The translations under genes and the position numbers were made by a program. A stretch of DNA of 64,000 nt from Anaerolineales bacterium (GTDB lineage Bacteria > Chloroflexota > Anaerolineae > Anaerolineales > UBA4823): the NCBI GenBank assembly GCA_003105035.1, contig PQAL01000038.1, positions 1 through 64,000 on the forward strand, in the 5' to 3' direction. This document shows positions 42,430 through 53,442 of this stretch, piece after piece; within the stretch, counting starts at the first letter, position 1; each line of letters starts with the position of its first letter. Under the pieces are notes generated by a model. It worked only from the letters and a program-made list of their open reading frames with translations, was not told where the DNA came from and made no database searches.

Positions 42430-43758
42430 ATGACCAAAATTGCTTTCATCGGTGCCGGCAGCCTCGGGTTCACACGTGGATTGGTGCGGGATATCCTCAC
42501 CTTCCCCTTGCTTCAGGATGCCACGCTAGCCCTGATGGACATCGATGCTGAACGCCTGGATTTTGCTCAGAAATCCGTCCAGCGCATCATCGACTTGGGA
42601 CAATACCCCGCCAAGGTAACCGCCACGCTGGATCGAATCGAAGCATTGCGTGATGCCGATATCGTCTTGGTGACCATCCTATCGGGGAGCACGGAAGTCT
42701 GGCGCTATGATATTGAGATCCCCAAGCAATACGGCGTGGATATCAACGTGGGCGATACGCGAGGGCCATCCGGCATCTTCCGCGCCTTACGGACCATCCC
42801 CGTCATGCTGGATATCGTGTCGGACATGGAACACTATTGCCCAGATGCAACGCTGCTCAATTACACCAACCCCATGGCCATGTTGTGCCGGTCTCTCCAA
42901 CGCCGCTCATCCATCCGCCTGACTGGTTTGTGCCATAGCGTGCAGGGCACAGCAATGATGCTGGCAGATTGGATTGGCGCTCGTTACAATGAAATCACCT
43001 ACACCTGCGCCGGGCTTAACCACATGGCCTGGTATCTAAAATATGAATGGAATGGCGTGGATGCTTATCCGCTGATCCGTAAGGCAGTCACGGAGCGCCC
43101 GGAGATTTATAACCAGGAGATTGTCCGCAATGAGATGTTCTTGCACCTCGATTATTATGTGACCGAGTCCAGCGGGCATAATTCAGAGTACAATGCCTGG
43201 TTCCGTAAACGCCCCGATCTGATTGATAAGTACTGCACCCACGGCACAGGTTGGAACCCGGGAGAATATGCCTATATCCTGAAGGAATACCAGGCTGCTG
43301 AGAACACCTGGAAGGATGAGGCCCGCAAGTGGTTTGCTTCCGATACGCCTATCCATCTGGAGCGCGGTGCTGAGTATGCTGCATACATCATCAATGCCCT
43401 GATGGGCGGCGATCCCTTCACCTTTAACGGTAACGTTCCCAATACCGGGTTGGTCACCAATCTTCCCGAGGGTGCGTGCGTGGAGGTGCCGGTGTGGGTC
43501 AGCCGCAAGGGTTTCGAGCCAGTCTATGTGGGGGCACTATCTCCTCAATGTGCTCCACTCACCAACCTGACCGCTCAGATTGAGGAGATGGCGGTTGAAG
43601 CCGCCCTGACCGGCGACCCGCGCATAGTATTCCAGGCGATAGCTTATGACCCGCTCACCTCGGCCGTGCTCTCGCTTGCTGATATTAAGACCATGGTGAA
43701 CCAAATGTTTGAGAAGAACAGGGATTACCTGGGGTATTTCAAATCGCTCAGCGTATAA
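42430..43758 (+). CDS. melA: Glycoside hydrolase family 4, alpha-galactosidase (MelA-like)
   Basis: A 442-residue NAD+- and Mn2+-dependent glycosidase. Motifs: [20 protein letters not shown] (NAD binding), [20 protein letters not shown] (metal-ligand Cys and His) and GLNHMAWYL. The CHSV motif is that of alpha-galactosidases/alpha-glucuronidases, not 6-phospho-beta-glucosidases (CNVP). AAGGAGAAG precedes the ATG. It stands alone; no PTS or sugar transporter adjoins it. Confidence 0.87.
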   Translation: MTKIAFIGAGSLGFTRGLVRDILTFPLLQDATLALMDIDAERLDFAQKSVQRIIDLGQYPAKVTATLDRIEALRDADIVLVTILSGSTEVWRYDIEIPKQYGVDINVGDTRGPSGIFRALRTIPVMLDIVSDMEHYCPDATLLNYTNPMAMLCRSLQRRSSIRLTGLCHSVQGTAMMLADWIGARYNEITYTCAGLNHMAWYLKYEWNGVDAYPLIRKAVTERPEIYNQEIVRNEMFLHLDYYVTESSGHNSEYNAWFRKRPDLIDKYCTHGTGWNPGEYAYILKEYQAAENTWKDEARKWFASDTPIHLERGAEYAAYIINALMGGDPFTFNGNVPNTGLVTNLPEGACVEVPVWVSRKGFEPVYVGALSPQCAPLTNLTAQIEEMAVEAALTGDPRIVFQAIAYDPLTSAVLSLADIKTMVNQMFEKNRDYLGYFKSLSV

Positions 43759-43836
43759 ATACTTGGGAGAAGCATCACACGGCTAACAACCAGGATCATC
43801 GCAATCAAGATGCTTCGCCCCTGCTGGAGGGTAATG

Positions 43837-44640
43837 ATGCCTAAAACTGAATTTCAAATCGCCATCGTCGAGGATGACCCTTTCGCCCGCAATTGGATGG
43901 CGTTGCTCGCCGCACGCGACTGGCGTACCCGCCTGGCGGGTGAGTTCGACGAGCCACTCAAGGTCATCCCCTTACTTCACCAAAAGTCCTCCAACGTGGA
44001 CCTGATCCTGATGGACACTGAAATTCCCGGGGGCGAGGATTGGATCCCCGAAATCCTGGGCGTCATATCGGGCTTGAAACACCCTCCAGCCATCCTGTGT
44101 ACGGGGAATCGCGCCAACCCGCAGGTTCTTTCGCGCCTGGCACATCCTTGTTTTGTTGGCTACATCCTCAAGGATGAGATCAGCTTCGCCCTGGCATGGG
44201 CAATTGATATCGCCCTGACTGGGAAATGGGTGATTACTGAAGGTGTGCGTTCCCTTGCGGCAGCCATGCATTACCCCATTCCACATCCGTGCGTGGTCAT
44301 GGATGGGCGCAAGACGCTACAGTCGACCCTCTCAAAACACCAGTCAGAGGTGTCACGGCTGGCCTTCCTGTTCAGCATGGAGCGGCGTGAGCTGGCCGAC
44401 GAGATGGGCATCGTGGAGGATTGGAGCTACGGTCTGGTCAGCCAGATCTACGCGCAGCTGGGGGTAAAGGATATCCTCAATGATGATGAGGCATTAATAT
44501 CCTATTTTGGCGACCAACCCCTCATTCTGGCTCATGTACAAAAAATCCGCGAAGCTGGAAACCATTCATTCAAGGCGCATGACCTGGAGACGCTGGCCTT
44601 CCACCTGATCACCATGCCGGAGATGGTCGAGTTGCATTAG
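43837..44640 (+). CDS. Response regulator with degenerate HTH output domain
   Basis: A 267-residue regulator. The receiver (about 1-125) has the acidic pair (Asp13-Asp14), phospho-accepting Asp60 in LILMDTEIP, Thr89 and Lys112, so it can probably be phosphorylated. The C-terminal part (SKHQSEVSRLAFLFSMERRELADEMGIVEDWSYGLVSQIYAQLGV) resembles a LuxR/FixJ-like HTH but is diverged. No histidine kinase is in the window. GGAGG stands before the ATG. It overlaps the next, convergent gene by 4 bases. Confidence 0.78.
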   Translation: MPKTEFQIAIVEDDPFARNWMALLAARDWRTRLAGEFDEPLKVIPLLHQKSSNVDLILMDTEIPGGEDWIPEILGVISGLKHPPAILCTGNRANPQVLSRLAHPCFVGYILKDEISFALAWAIDIALTGKWVITEGVRSLAAAMHYPIPHPCVVMDGRKTLQSTLSKHQSEVSRLAFLFSMERRELADEMGIVEDWSYGLVSQIYAQLGVKDILNDDEALISYFGDQPLILAHVQKIREAGNHSFKAHDLETLAFHLITMPEMVELH

Positions 44641-44957
44641 ATCAGGCTTTCGAACTCATCCCGAGTGACGAATTTTCCCCCACTGATCTGCTGGTTAACC
44701 AGCTTATGATTCTTGTCGAACTTTAAAATTAACTCGATAGGCTGGTAGCACTGTTTTTCACCAACCAGCACCTTGCGGCAATAATACGATGCAGGCTTAT
44801 CACTGCCCTTGTAATCGGGCGATAATTCACTATAGATATCAACCCTGGCGCGCAGTTTTTCCCCACATTTATTACACTGCACATAGAGGTATAAGGCGCG
44901 TTCTGCTTCGCTTGGCTTGGTAGAGAAGATATTGCTGAAACTTTTTAAGAAGGACAT
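44637..44957 (-). CDS. Small zinc-ribbon-like protein, unknown function
   Basis: A 106-residue protein with four cysteines arranged CxxC...C...C (Cys28, Cys31, Cys60, Cys70: VQCNKCGEKL, SYYCRKVL, EKQCYQP) that look like a structural zinc site. The rest, IELILKFDKNHKLVNQQISGGKFVTRDEFESL, is not recognised. Its stop overlaps the convergent response-regulator gene by 4 bases. The start has ATGGGT-type context, no strong ribosome-binding site. Confidence 0.66.
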   Translation of the reverse strand: MSFLKSFSNIFSTKPSEAERALYLYVQCNKCGEKLRARVDIYSELSPDYKGSDKPASYYCRKVLVGEKQCYQPIELILKFDKNHKLVNQQISGGKFVTRDEFESLI

Positions 44958-45407
44958 GGGTTTATTTTAGCACAAACCAAATTGACGTTTGATCACTCTT
45001 CCCCGGCCAATCATTGTTTTCTAAGATGTCCTGTCCGGCTTTTGATTGTGGCAGCCCCACCTGGATACCTGAGGCTTGCAGCACTATCCTTTTCACAAAC
45101 AGGGTTGAGTATGGGTGGATGGTATCAGCCCAATATCAAATCTGCCAGCTGAGGCTTAACCTCTGCGCTTCAAAATCCTAAGTTGGATTGATCAATCTAT
45201 AGAGATACTTCTCACAATAATTTGCTATTTCTTGTTCGCATCTAGCTTATGATCATCCATTTACAGGATCGTGATCAGTCAGGCATGACCGTTTTTGTAT
45301 CGAAAGCTTGGCTGGTTGCATCTAAGAAGTGATATTACGGGTGCTTGGCAGTACCCTAATTTGGCATGAGGTATTTCTAATTTAAATATAGGATGAGGTG
45401 TTGATAT
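44958..45407. other. Intergenic region without a gene
   Basis: 450 bases between the zinc-ribbon gene (minus) and the dehydrogenase (plus). No open frame, tRNA or hairpin repeat stands out. Near the right end, TTGGCA (45361-45366) is followed after 17 bases by AAATAT, a possible weak promoter for the dehydrogenase. Otherwise empty. Confidence 0.4.
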
Positions 45408-46328
45408 ATGAGTGAGAATTGGACAGTAAATAATATCCCCGATCTTACCGGCAAGGTGATCATTGTCACCGGTGCTAACAGTGGGATTGGATTAGAGGCA
45501 GCCAGGGAATTTGCCCGCAAAGGCGCCACCACCATCCTGGCCTGCCGTAATATGGATAAAGCCAGGGCAGCCCTTAAAAGTATCCTGGCTGAGATTCCCC
45601 AAGCTAGGGCCGAGATCATGCAGCTCGACCTGGCTAGCCTTAATTCAATCCGCAGCTTCGCAGATGAATTCAAATCTAGGTATGACCGGTTGGATGTACT
45701 GGTGAACAATGCCGGGATCATGATGGTGCCCTACAGGCAGACTGAAGACGGTTTTGAAGCGCAATTCGGTACCAATCACTTGGGGCATTTCGCTCTTACC
45801 GGGTTGCTGATTGACCTCCTGGAAAAGACACCCGGTTCACGCGTGGTCAACATCAGCAGCGGTGGCCATCGTATGGGGAATATGGATTTCAACAACCTGC
45901 TGTATCGGGGTGGTAAAGGCTATTCGCGTATCAGCGCTTACGGCCGCTCAAAACTGGCGAATTTGCTCTTTACATATGAGCTCGAGCGGCGGCTTGAAAG
46001 AAACGGCAGCAATCCGATCGCAGTTGCTGCCCACCCAGGGCTTGCTGATACTCACCTGGCTGACCATTTTGCGGGAGGTCACCTAAAAAGGTTCTCACAC
46101 ATATACATGAAGTACCTGGCGCAGAGCGCTTCCATGGGTGCCCTGCCGGGAATCCGCGCAGCAGTCGACCCGCAGGTGCGCGGTGGGCAATATTACGGTC
46201 CAGGTGGCCCACGGGAGAGGAGCGGCTATCCCATCGTGGTCGAATCCAACCAGGCCTCGCACAATGAAGCCGATGCCGAACACCTCTGGCAAAAGTCGGA
46301 GGAGCTGACCGGTGTAAGCTACCTGTGA
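45408..46328 (+). CDS. Short-chain dehydrogenase/reductase
   Basis: A 306-residue NAD(P)-dependent SDR: TGANSGIG cofactor loop near residue 21, NNAGIM, catalytic Ser in NISSG, and YGRSK (Tyr-x-x-x-Lys). Arg in ACRNMDKAR after beta2 suggests NADP preference. The overall sequence resembles retinol/light-dependent-protochlorophyllide-reductase-like SDRs; substrate unknown. GAGGTG precedes the ATG. Confidence 0.88.
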   Translation: MSENWTVNNIPDLTGKVIIVTGANSGIGLEAAREFARKGATTILACRNMDKARAALKSILAEIPQARAEIMQLDLASLNSIRSFADEFKSRYDRLDVLVNNAGIMMVPYRQTEDGFEAQFGTNHLGHFALTGLLIDLLEKTPGSRVVNISSGGHRMGNMDFNNLLYRGGKGYSRISAYGRSKLANLLFTYELERRLERNGSNPIAVAAHPGLADTHLADHFAGGHLKRFSHIYMKYLAQSASMGALPGIRAAVDPQVRGGQYYGPGGPRERSGYPIVVESNQASHNEADAEHLWQKSEELTGVSYL

Positions 46329-46672
46329 AGATTTCAATAAGCAAGTGCAAATCAGATCTCTTTGGGATTATCCATCATTAGCCTGCAATACCAGGCTTAT
46401 GGTGAGTAATTACAGCCAAAGGTAATTGCTCATTGAAGGTTAAATCTGACCTTGCCTGATCTATCCAAGAGCATTAATGTCCTGGTGTTTTTAATTGTGG
46501 ACGGTTTTTCACTCCTCGTACGATTTACTTCGCTGTGAAGTACAAAATCAGTGGCTATTGCATTCATATAATAAAACATATGTGCTATAATTATTGGTTG
46601 GTCGTTTGAGAAAATAATTTTCCTCAGCGTGTAAGTGGTTATAACAATCAGAAAATGGGACAATAAGGGATT
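46329..46672 (+). other. Intergenic region with two small hairpins before uvrA
   Basis: 344 bases without a gene. Contains AGCCTG / CAGGCT (46380-46397) and TGAGTAATTAC / GTAATTGCTCA (46403-46432), neither followed by a T-run. They may be part of a terminator or regulatory leader for uvrA; no SOS (LexA) box of the Bacillus or E. coli type was recognised. Confidence 0.4.
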
Positions 46673-49585
46673 ATGTCAGCAAATGTCATCCGGGTCGTAG
46701 GTGCCCGCGTCCACAACTTAAAAAACATCACCGTCGAGATTCCCCGCGATAAACTGGTGGTCATCACCGGCTTATCCGGTAGCGGGAAATCCTCACTGGC
46801 CTTCGACACCATCTTTGCCGAGGGACAGCGGCGATATGTCGAGTCTCTCTCAGCCTATGCACGTCAGTTCCTGGGTCAGATGGACAAACCCGATGTGGAC
46901 TATATCGAAGGTCTTTCACCGGCAGTGTCTATTGACCAAAAAGGCGTCTCGCACAACCCGCGCTCCACGGTGGGCACGGTAACCGAAGTGTACGACTACC
47001 TGCGCTTGCTATATGCACGCGTCGGTATTCCCCACTGCCCGGAGTGCGGGCGTGAGGTGAGCAAGCAAAGTGCCCAGGAAATCGTCGACGTCGTGGCAGG
47101 TTTACCTGAGTCCAGCCGCTTGCTGATCCTCTCACCGCTGGTCCGAGGTCGCAAGGGCACTCATCAGGCAGTGCTGGAAGAGATCCGTAAAGCCGGCTTC
47201 GTGCGCACCCGCGTGGATGGTACTGTGCATCAGCTGGAAGAGGACATCCAGATGGATCGCTATAAGATCCATAACATCGAGGCCGTGGTTGACCGGGTAT
47301 TATTGCATCACGACCCCGATCCGCAGGAGCAGAAACTATTCGTAAGCCGCCTGACCGATTCGATCGAGACAGCTTTGAAGTTTGGCGATGGATACCTGAT
47401 TATTCAGGACATCACGGATGCCAACTCGCCGCGTGACATGTATTTCTCTGAACACCTGGCCTGCCCCGAGCATGGGAGCGTCCTACCGGAGATAGAGCCA
47501 CGCACCTTTTCATTCAATACGCCCCATGGTGCCTGCCCCGATTGCCAGGGGTTGGGCGGCAGGTTGGAAATTAACGCCGACTTGCTCATCCCTGATCCGG
47601 ATATCTCCCTCACCGAGGGTGCCATCGCCTTACCCGAATGGAGCGGACCCAAGGAGGAGGGTGGGTATTACTGGCAAAGCCTGGAAGCGGCGGCCAGGTA
47701 CTTCCATATCGACCTGAATGCCCCTGTGCGAGAACTATCGAAGGAAAAGCTGGATATTGTCCTGTACGGCACACACGGTAAGGAGATCCCCATCACCTAC
47801 CGGCGTGACGACAATCACTCCTACAACTTCGAACGCGAGTTTGAGGGGGTGATCAGCAACCTGATGCGCCGTTTCAACGAGACCAACTCGGATTATATGC
47901 GCGAGAAGATCGGGGCATACATGAGCATGCGCACCTGCCCCACCTGTGGAGGCAAACGCTTGCGCCGCGAAGCTACCGCCGTGACCGTGGATGATCGGAA
48001 CATTGTGGAAGTTACCGAGTGGCCGATCCTCCACACCCTGGATTGGGTCAGGAGGCTATGTGAGGAAAGCACACCGCTCAACACCCGCCAACAGGCCATC
48101 GCTGAGCGTATCCTGAAGGAAATTGCCGAACGGCTGGGCTTCCTGGTGGATGTGGGGCTGGATTACCTGACCCTCAACCGCACTGCTGGTTCGCTTTCGG
48201 GTGGTGAAGCCCAACGCATCCGCCTGGCGACCCAAATCGGCTCACACCTGATGGGCGTGCTCTACGTGCTTGACGAGCCATCCATCGGCCTACACCCGCG
48301 CGATAATACCCGGCTGTTGCGCACTCTCAAGGGTCTGCGCGACCTGGGCAACTCGGTGATCGTGGTTGAGCATGACTCGGAGACCATTCTCTCAGCCGAC
48401 TGGGTGCTGGACCTGGGACCAGGAGCAGGCGAGCACGGAGGCAAGGTGATCGCCGAGGGACCTGTGGAGGCGATCCTGGCCAATCCCGATTCTCTCACTG
48501 GGGCATACCTCTCCGGCCGCCTGCAGGTAGATATCCCCCGCCAGCGCCGCACCGGCAATGGCAGAAAGCTGACCATTGTGGGGGCGCGCGAGAACAACCT
48601 GAAGAACATCAAGGTTAATATCCCGCTGGGAAAATTTGTGTGCATTACCGGGGTCTCCGGCTCGGGTAAATCAACCCTGATGATTGAGATCCTCTACAAG
48701 GCGTTAGCAGCCAAATTACAGGGTGCCCACACCCAGCCTGGCGAGTATGAGCGCATCGACGGCATTGAGTTGGTAGACAAGGTGATCAACATCGACCAGT
48801 CACCCATCGGGCGCACACCGCGCTCCAACCCCGGCACCTACACCGGCCTGTTCGACCAGATCCGCACCCTGTTTGCCGAGCTGCCCGAGAGCAAGATGCG
48901 CGGCTATAAGCCAGGGCGCTTCTCGTTCAATGTGCACGGTGGGCGCTGTGAAGCCTGCCAGGGTCAGGGGCAGCTGCGCATCGAGATGCAGTTCCTGCCG
49001 GATGTGTATGTGCCCTGCGATGTGTGCCATGGGGCGCGCTTCAACCGCGAGACCCTGCAGGTGCACTATAAGAACCTCAGCATCGCTGACATTTTGGACC
49101 TGACCGTGGACCGTGCCTTGGAGGTGTTCGAGGCTTTCCCCAATATGATGTCGCGCTTGCAAACCCTGCAGGATGTGGGCCTGGGTTATATTCGCATTGG
49201 CCAGCCTGCCCCAACCCTTTCCGGCGGAGAAGCTCAGCGTGTCAAGCTGGCCCGCGAGCTCTCCAAGCGTGCCACCGGCCGGACGCTGTATGTACTGGAC
49301 GAGCCATCGGTGGGTTTGCATGCTGCCGATGTGCATAAGCTGATCGAGGTGCTGCAACGCCTGGTTGATGCTGGGAACAGTGTGCTGATCATTGAGCATA
49401 ACCTGGATATCATCAAAGTCGCTGACCACATCATCGACCTGGGGCCTGAAGGTGGCGATGCAGGCGGTGAGTTGATTGCCGAAGGCTCGCCGGAGGAGAT
49501 CTGTGAGGTTGAAGCATCCTACACAGCCAAGTTCCTGCGCCCGTACGTATGCAAGGAAGAGGGGATGGAACCCATCAGGGTGTAG
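46673..49585 (+). CDS. uvrA: Excinuclease ABC subunit A
   Basis: DNA damage-recognition ATPase of nucleotide excision repair. The 970-residue protein has two ABC domains (Walker [10 protein letters not shown] and GVSGSGKST, signatures LSGGEAQR in both halves) and zinc modules with CPECG, CPTCGG and [14 protein letters not shown] motifs. Length is standard (about 940-970). The start [18 protein letters not shown] is standard. AAGGGA precedes the ATG. uvrB and uvrC are not in the window. Confidence 0.97.
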   Translation: MSANVIRVVGARVHNLKNITVEIPRDKLVVITGLSGSGKSSLAFDTIFAEGQRRYVESLSAYARQFLGQMDKPDVDYIEGLSPAVSIDQKGVSHNPRSTVGTVTEVYDYLRLLYARVGIPHCPECGREVSKQSAQEIVDVVAGLPESSRLLILSPLVRGRKGTHQAVLEEIRKAGFVRTRVDGTVHQLEEDIQMDRYKIHNIEAVVDRVLLHHDPDPQEQKLFVSRLTDSIETALKFGDGYLIIQDITDANSPRDMYFSEHLACPEHGSVLPEIEPRTFSFNTPHGACPDCQGLGGRLEINADLLIPDPDISLTEGAIALPEWSGPKEEGGYYWQSLEAAARYFHIDLNAPVRELSKEKLDIVLYGTHGKEIPITYRRDDNHSYNFEREFEGVISNLMRRFNETNSDYMREKIGAYMSMRTCPTCGGKRLRREATAVTVDDRNIVEVTEWPILHTLDWVRRLCEESTPLNTRQQAIAERILKEIAERLGFLVDVGLDYLTLNRTAGSLSGGEAQRIRLATQIGSHLMGVLYVLDEPSIGLHPRDNTRLLRTLKGLRDLGNSVIVVEHDSETILSADWVLDLGPGAGEHGGKVIAEGPVEAILANPDSLTGAYLSGRLQVDIPRQRRTGNGRKLTIVGARENNLKNIKVNIPLGKFVCITGVSGSGKSTLMIEILYKALAAKLQGAHTQPGEYERIDGIELVDKVINIDQSPIGRTPRSNPGTYTGLFDQIRTLFAELPESKMRGYKPGRFSFNVHGGRCEACQGQGQLRIEMQFLPDVYVPCDVCHGARFNRETLQVHYKNLSIADILDLTVDRALEVFEAFPNMMSRLQTLQDVGLGYIRIGQPAPTLSGGEAQRVKLARELSKRATGRTLYVLDEPSVGLHAADVHKLIEVLQRLVDAGNSVLIIEHNLDIIKVADHIIDLGPEGGDAGGELIAEGSPEEICEVEASYTAKFLRPYVCKEEGMEPIRV

Positions 49586-49767
49586 TTTATGTTGTCACTA
49601 CGAGGCGCTCTTTTCCGAAGCAGTCTTCCACAAGCAATCATTGGATATGTCATTGCGGAATTCCACTTTATTTGGGTGAAAGGCAGGGTACTCTTCCCAA
49701 CCTGAAGGAATCTGCTATTTCTCTAATAACTTCTTTTTTATAAAGCCCTTATTCGCAACGCGACATC

Positions 49768-51765
49768 TCATCCGTGCAACTCTCCCCACTCGTTCATCAA
49801 CGTATCCAGTTCCTGCTGGAGGCGCACATATTCGTTCCCCATTTTTTGCACCTTGGCAGCATCTCTGGGAGGGTTTTCCAGCTTGCGGCCCAGATCTGCC
49901 AGGTCGTTTTCAAGCTGGTCGATCCGCCCTTCCACCTCCGCTAGGCGTTTCTTTCTTCGCCGCTCGTCCCCTGAAGATGAGGGTTTCCGCTCCACATCCC
50001 TTGTAGCAGGAGCATTTTCTTTGGCTGCCTGCTGTGCCAGGCGTTCCGCTTCTAGTTGCAGGTGGTACTGGCTATAGCTGCCCTTGAAGGTGCGTAAAAT
50101 GCCTTTTGCCTCATCGATCTCCCAGATCTGGGTGGCCAGGGCATCAATCAGGTAGCGGTCATGTGAGACAAGCAGGATGGTGCCTTGGAAAGCATCCAGT
50201 ACTTCCTGCAGCACTTCCTGGGAAGGGATGTCCAGGTGATTGGTGGGCTCATCCAACAAGAGCAGGTTGGCGCCCGAGAGAGCCAGCTTAGCCAATGCCA
50301 ACCGGCCGCGCTCGCCACCTGATAGCACCTCCACCTGCTTGAACACATCCTCGCCGGTGAACAGGAATTTTGCCAGGTAATCACGAATATCGGCCAGTAG
50401 CATCTTGGGTGCCACCAGGTCAATCTCCTCCACCAGGGTAAGCTCAGGGTGCAGGTCTTCATGGGCCTGGGCAAAGTAACCCACCTTCAGGCTGGAGCCC
50501 AGCTCCACTTCACCCGCCACTGGAGGCACTTTTTCCAGGATGGTTTTTAGGAATGTGGTCTTTCCAGCCCCATTCGGGCCGATCAAGGCTGTGCATTGTT
50601 GCCGTCGTAGCTCAATATCACCGGCATAAAACAGCGTCTTGCCAGGATAACCGATCTGCAGATCGTAAGTGCGCAGGACAATATCACCCGAGCGCTCACT
50701 AGTGTGCAGGTGCAGGTGCAATTGGGGTGGGCGATTGGCTGGTTCGCGTAAACTCCTGATATGCCGCTCGGCTTCCTCAGGGCTCAGCATGCTCGTGGTG
50801 GTATCCACACTGGTGCTTAGCTCACCCCATTTGGTATTCAGGGTAGCTTCCAATCCTACCTGCTCAATGGCTTGTATGCGGCGTGTCAGCCGGCGTAGCC
50901 TGCCTCGCGCCTGGGTCACGTTCTGCCCGGAAATATTTTTCTTGATGTAATCCAGGTCCTTATCGAGGCGTTCCTTCTCTGACTCAAAAAGCTCCCGCCG
51001 CCGTTCCCAACGCTCGCTCCGCTGCATCACATAGGCGGAATAGTTCCCGTGGTAGATTTCAAATCCCGAGCGCGTCATCTCCCAGATGGTGTCGACCACC
51101 TGGTCCAGGAAATACCGGTCATGTGAGACGATCAGAGTAGCACCTTCCCACTGGCGCAGATAACCTTCGAGCCACTCAACGGCAGCGATATCCAGGTGGT
51201 TGGTGGGTTCATCCAGGATCAGCAGGTCGGGCTCAGAAAGCAACAGGCGTGCCAACAAGGCACGCGTCCGCTCGCCCCCCGAAAGCCTTGAGAGAGGAGA
51301 TTGGTATTCATCTGGCCTGAAACCCAGGCCTGAAAGCACCTGTTGGATACGGTGAATATAGGTGTAACCACCTTGGTGCTCGAACTCCACCTGCAATCGG
51401 CCATACTTCTCCAGCAGGCGCACAGCCGCATCAGGATCAGCCATGGCTTGCTCCAGGCGTTGAAGCTCTGTCTCCTGCTCGCCTAAACCCTGGAAGGGTA
51501 TAAGGCTTTCCTCCCATAGAGTATGCGATGATTCCAGGCCTGCCTCCTGTGCCAGGTGGCCAATCGATAGACCCCGCGCCTGGCTGACAACTCCTTTTGA
51601 TGGCTCTTCCTCCTGTGCCAGGATGCGCAGCAGCGTGGTTTTACCAATCCCATTTGGGCCGATGATAGCGATGCGCGCGTGATAGGGAATGCTGAGCGAT
51701 ATCCCCGAGAAGATATCCCGCGCTCCGAAGGATTTGGTCAGGTCATGTGCGGTGATTAGCGACAT
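49768..51765 (-). CDS. ABC-F family ATPase (translation factor type)
   Basis: A 665-residue soluble protein with two ABC domains without membrane part: Walker A GPNGIGKTT and GPNGAGKTT, signatures LSGGERTR and LSGGERGR, Walker B LLILDEPTNHLDI and LLLLDEPTNHLDI. The linker between the domains (YSAYVMQRSERWERR) and a C-terminal coiled coil (RKKRLAEVEGRIDQLENDLADL) are typical of ABC-F proteins that act on the ribosome (Uup/YdiF-like). Antibiotic resistance cannot be concluded. Confidence 0.92.
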   Translation of the reverse strand: MSLITAHDLTKSFGARDIFSGISLSIPYHARIAIIGPNGIGKTTLLRILAQEEEPSKGVVSQARGLSIGHLAQEAGLESSHTLWEESLIPFQGLGEQETELQRLEQAMADPDAAVRLLEKYGRLQVEFEHQGGYTYIHRIQQVLSGLGFRPDEYQSPLSRLSGGERTRALLARLLLSEPDLLILDEPTNHLDIAAVEWLEGYLRQWEGATLIVSHDRYFLDQVVDTIWEMTRSGFEIYHGNYSAYVMQRSERWERRRELFESEKERLDKDLDYIKKNISGQNVTQARGRLRRLTRRIQAIEQVGLEATLNTKWGELSTSVDTTTSMLSPEEAERHIRSLREPANRPPQLHLHLHTSERSGDIVLRTYDLQIGYPGKTLFYAGDIELRRQQCTALIGPNGAGKTTFLKTILEKVPPVAGEVELGSSLKVGYFAQAHEDLHPELTLVEEIDLVAPKMLLADIRDYLAKFLFTGEDVFKQVEVLSGGERGRLALAKLALSGANLLLLDEPTNHLDIPSQEVLQEVLDAFQGTILLVSHDRYLIDALATQIWEIDEAKGILRTFKGSYSQYHLQLEAERLAQQAAKENAPATRDVERKPSSSGDERRRKKRLAEVEGRIDQLENDLADLGRKLENPPRDAAKVQKMGNEYVRLQQELDTLMNEWGELHG

Positions 51766-51970
51766 AAATGTTTCAATTAAGCTTGCCTGTACTCAAGGAA
51801 CCATAAGGTCAATAAAAACGTCATTATCATACCCCGGGCAGTGGCACCGATTGTGCAACCCCGAATCTCTATAAAGTATCTTTTATTTGAATGGCAGTGC
51901 CTGCCATTATGGATTTATAATTATGCCACAACAATTCATCACCCCGCACACTCAATTACCGTCTACATGT

Positions 51971-51976
51971 TATAAT
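51971..51976 (+). promoter_or_regulatory. -10 box ahead of the first LCP gene
   Basis: TATAAT at 51971-51976 ends 9 bases before the ATG at 51986. No clear -35 box. If used, the leader is only 2-3 bases. Confidence 0.5.
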
Positions 51977-51985
51977 CCGATTTCG

Positions 51986-53431
51986 ATGGATCCAAACCAG
52001 CCACAACAAACACCCTCGCGTTCACGCCAACGCTCACAAGCCTCGCCTCGCTTCAGGATGAACCCAGTTCTATGGGGTTTGCTGATAATTTTCGTCATCA
52101 CGTTATCAGCCACTGCCTATTTAACCTATTCGGTGGTCCGCGGAGCAACCGAGCAAAGCTATGGCTCCTCCAATCCACCTGAATTGTCGATCACTGAAGC
52201 CCCGGATAATAATCAGCCTCCAGTTAATGAAAATACGCCTCTCCAAGCGGAAACTGGACCGACTCCCATCCCGTGGGATGGAGCCAACCGGGTGACAATG
52301 TTGGTAATGGGTCTCGACTACCGGGATTGGGAAGGTCAAGGTCCTTCACGAACAGACACAATGATGTTGGTCACCATGGATCCGGTCTCGCGCACGGCTG
52401 GCATGCTCTCCATCCCACGCGACCTGTGGGTCAATGTACCTGGCTTTGATTATGGGAAGATAAATACAGCATATTACCTGGGCGAATTGTATAACCTTCC
52501 CGGAGGCGGCCCTGGTCTAGCCGTCCAGACGGCGGAAGACCTCCTGGGAGTAGATATTAATTATTACGCTCAGATTGATTTCTCTGCGTTCGAGAACTTC
52601 ATCGATGAGATCGGTGGCATCGATGTGGAAGTACCGTATGAGCTGACCGTCGACCCAATCGGCCCGGGCAATACCGTGACATTACCAGCAGGAATGCAAC
52701 ACCTGGATGGGCCAACCGCCCTGGCATATGCGCGCAATCGCGATACCTGGGGCGCAGATTTTGATCGTGCTGACCGCCAGCAGCAGGTGATTTTGGCCAT
52801 ATTTGACAAGATCACCTCCCTGGGAACACTGCCCAAGCTGATTACCAACTCACCTACGATCTATAACAATTTACGCTACGGCATTCACACGAATTTGACA
52901 TTAAAAGAGATCATCTCTCTCGCCTGGACCGCCGTCCAAATCCCACGTGAGAACATCAAGAAGGGCATTCTCGGTCCGAATGAAACCAGCCGGACCTTCT
53001 CACCCGATGGGCTGGATATCCTGCTCCCCGACATGGACGCGGTACGCCTCGTACGTGATGAGGTGTTTTCCAGCACATCCGGGGTTGCACCGGTCGCAAC
53101 AGTATACATTAGTAACCCAGATGAGCTACGCCAGGCAGAAAGTGCTACCGTATCGGTGCTTAATGCCACCACCACTGCCGGATTAGCCTCCGAGACCAGT
53201 GAGTGGTTGAAAAACCAGGGGATTAACGTGGTGGACACCGGTAATGCTGATGAAAAATCAGACAGCACGGTGATCATCGATTACACCGGTAAACCTTATA
53301 CTGTGCAGTACCTGGTTGAGCTTTTAAACATACAACCGAATAGCATCTACAGCCGCTACGACCCCAATAGCCAGACTGATATTGCCATCCTTCTGGGAAC
53401 GGACTGGGCGGACAATAATCCCATGCCTTGA
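51986..53431 (+). CDS. LytR-CpsA-Psr (LCP) cell-wall glycopolymer ligase 1
   Basis: Membrane-anchored phosphotransferase that attaches glycopolymers to peptidoglycan or another wall acceptor. The 481-residue protein has an N-terminal basic segment, one membrane helix (NPVLWGLLIIFVITLSATAYL), an LCP domain with RTDTMMLVTMDP, SIPRDLWV and YARNRDTWGADFDRADRQQQV, and a C-terminal LytR_C domain (SATVSVLNATTTAGLASE). The ATG at 51986 is selected over the longer frame at 51887. It is followed 11 bases later by a paralogue. Confidence 0.92.
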   Translation: MDPNQPQQTPSRSRQRSQASPRFRMNPVLWGLLIIFVITLSATAYLTYSVVRGATEQSYGSSNPPELSITEAPDNNQPPVNENTPLQAETGPTPIPWDGANRVTMLVMGLDYRDWEGQGPSRTDTMMLVTMDPVSRTAGMLSIPRDLWVNVPGFDYGKINTAYYLGELYNLPGGGPGLAVQTAEDLLGVDINYYAQIDFSAFENFIDEIGGIDVEVPYELTVDPIGPGNTVTLPAGMQHLDGPTALAYARNRDTWGADFDRADRQQQVILAIFDKITSLGTLPKLITNSPTIYNNLRYGIHTNLTLKEIISLAWTAVQIPRENIKKGILGPNETSRTFSPDGLDILLPDMDAVRLVRDEVFSSTSGVAPVATVYISNPDELRQAESATVSVLNATTTAGLASETSEWLKNQGINVVDTGNADEKSDSTVIIDYTGKPYTVQYLVELLNIQPNSIYSRYDPNSQTDIAILLGTDWADNNPMP

Positions 53432-53442
53432 GAAAGTAAATA

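Noticed and set aside
49768-51765. Antibiotic-resistance ABC-F label
   Set aside because: The motifs show an ABC-F ATPase but not the specific subfamily needed to claim resistance.
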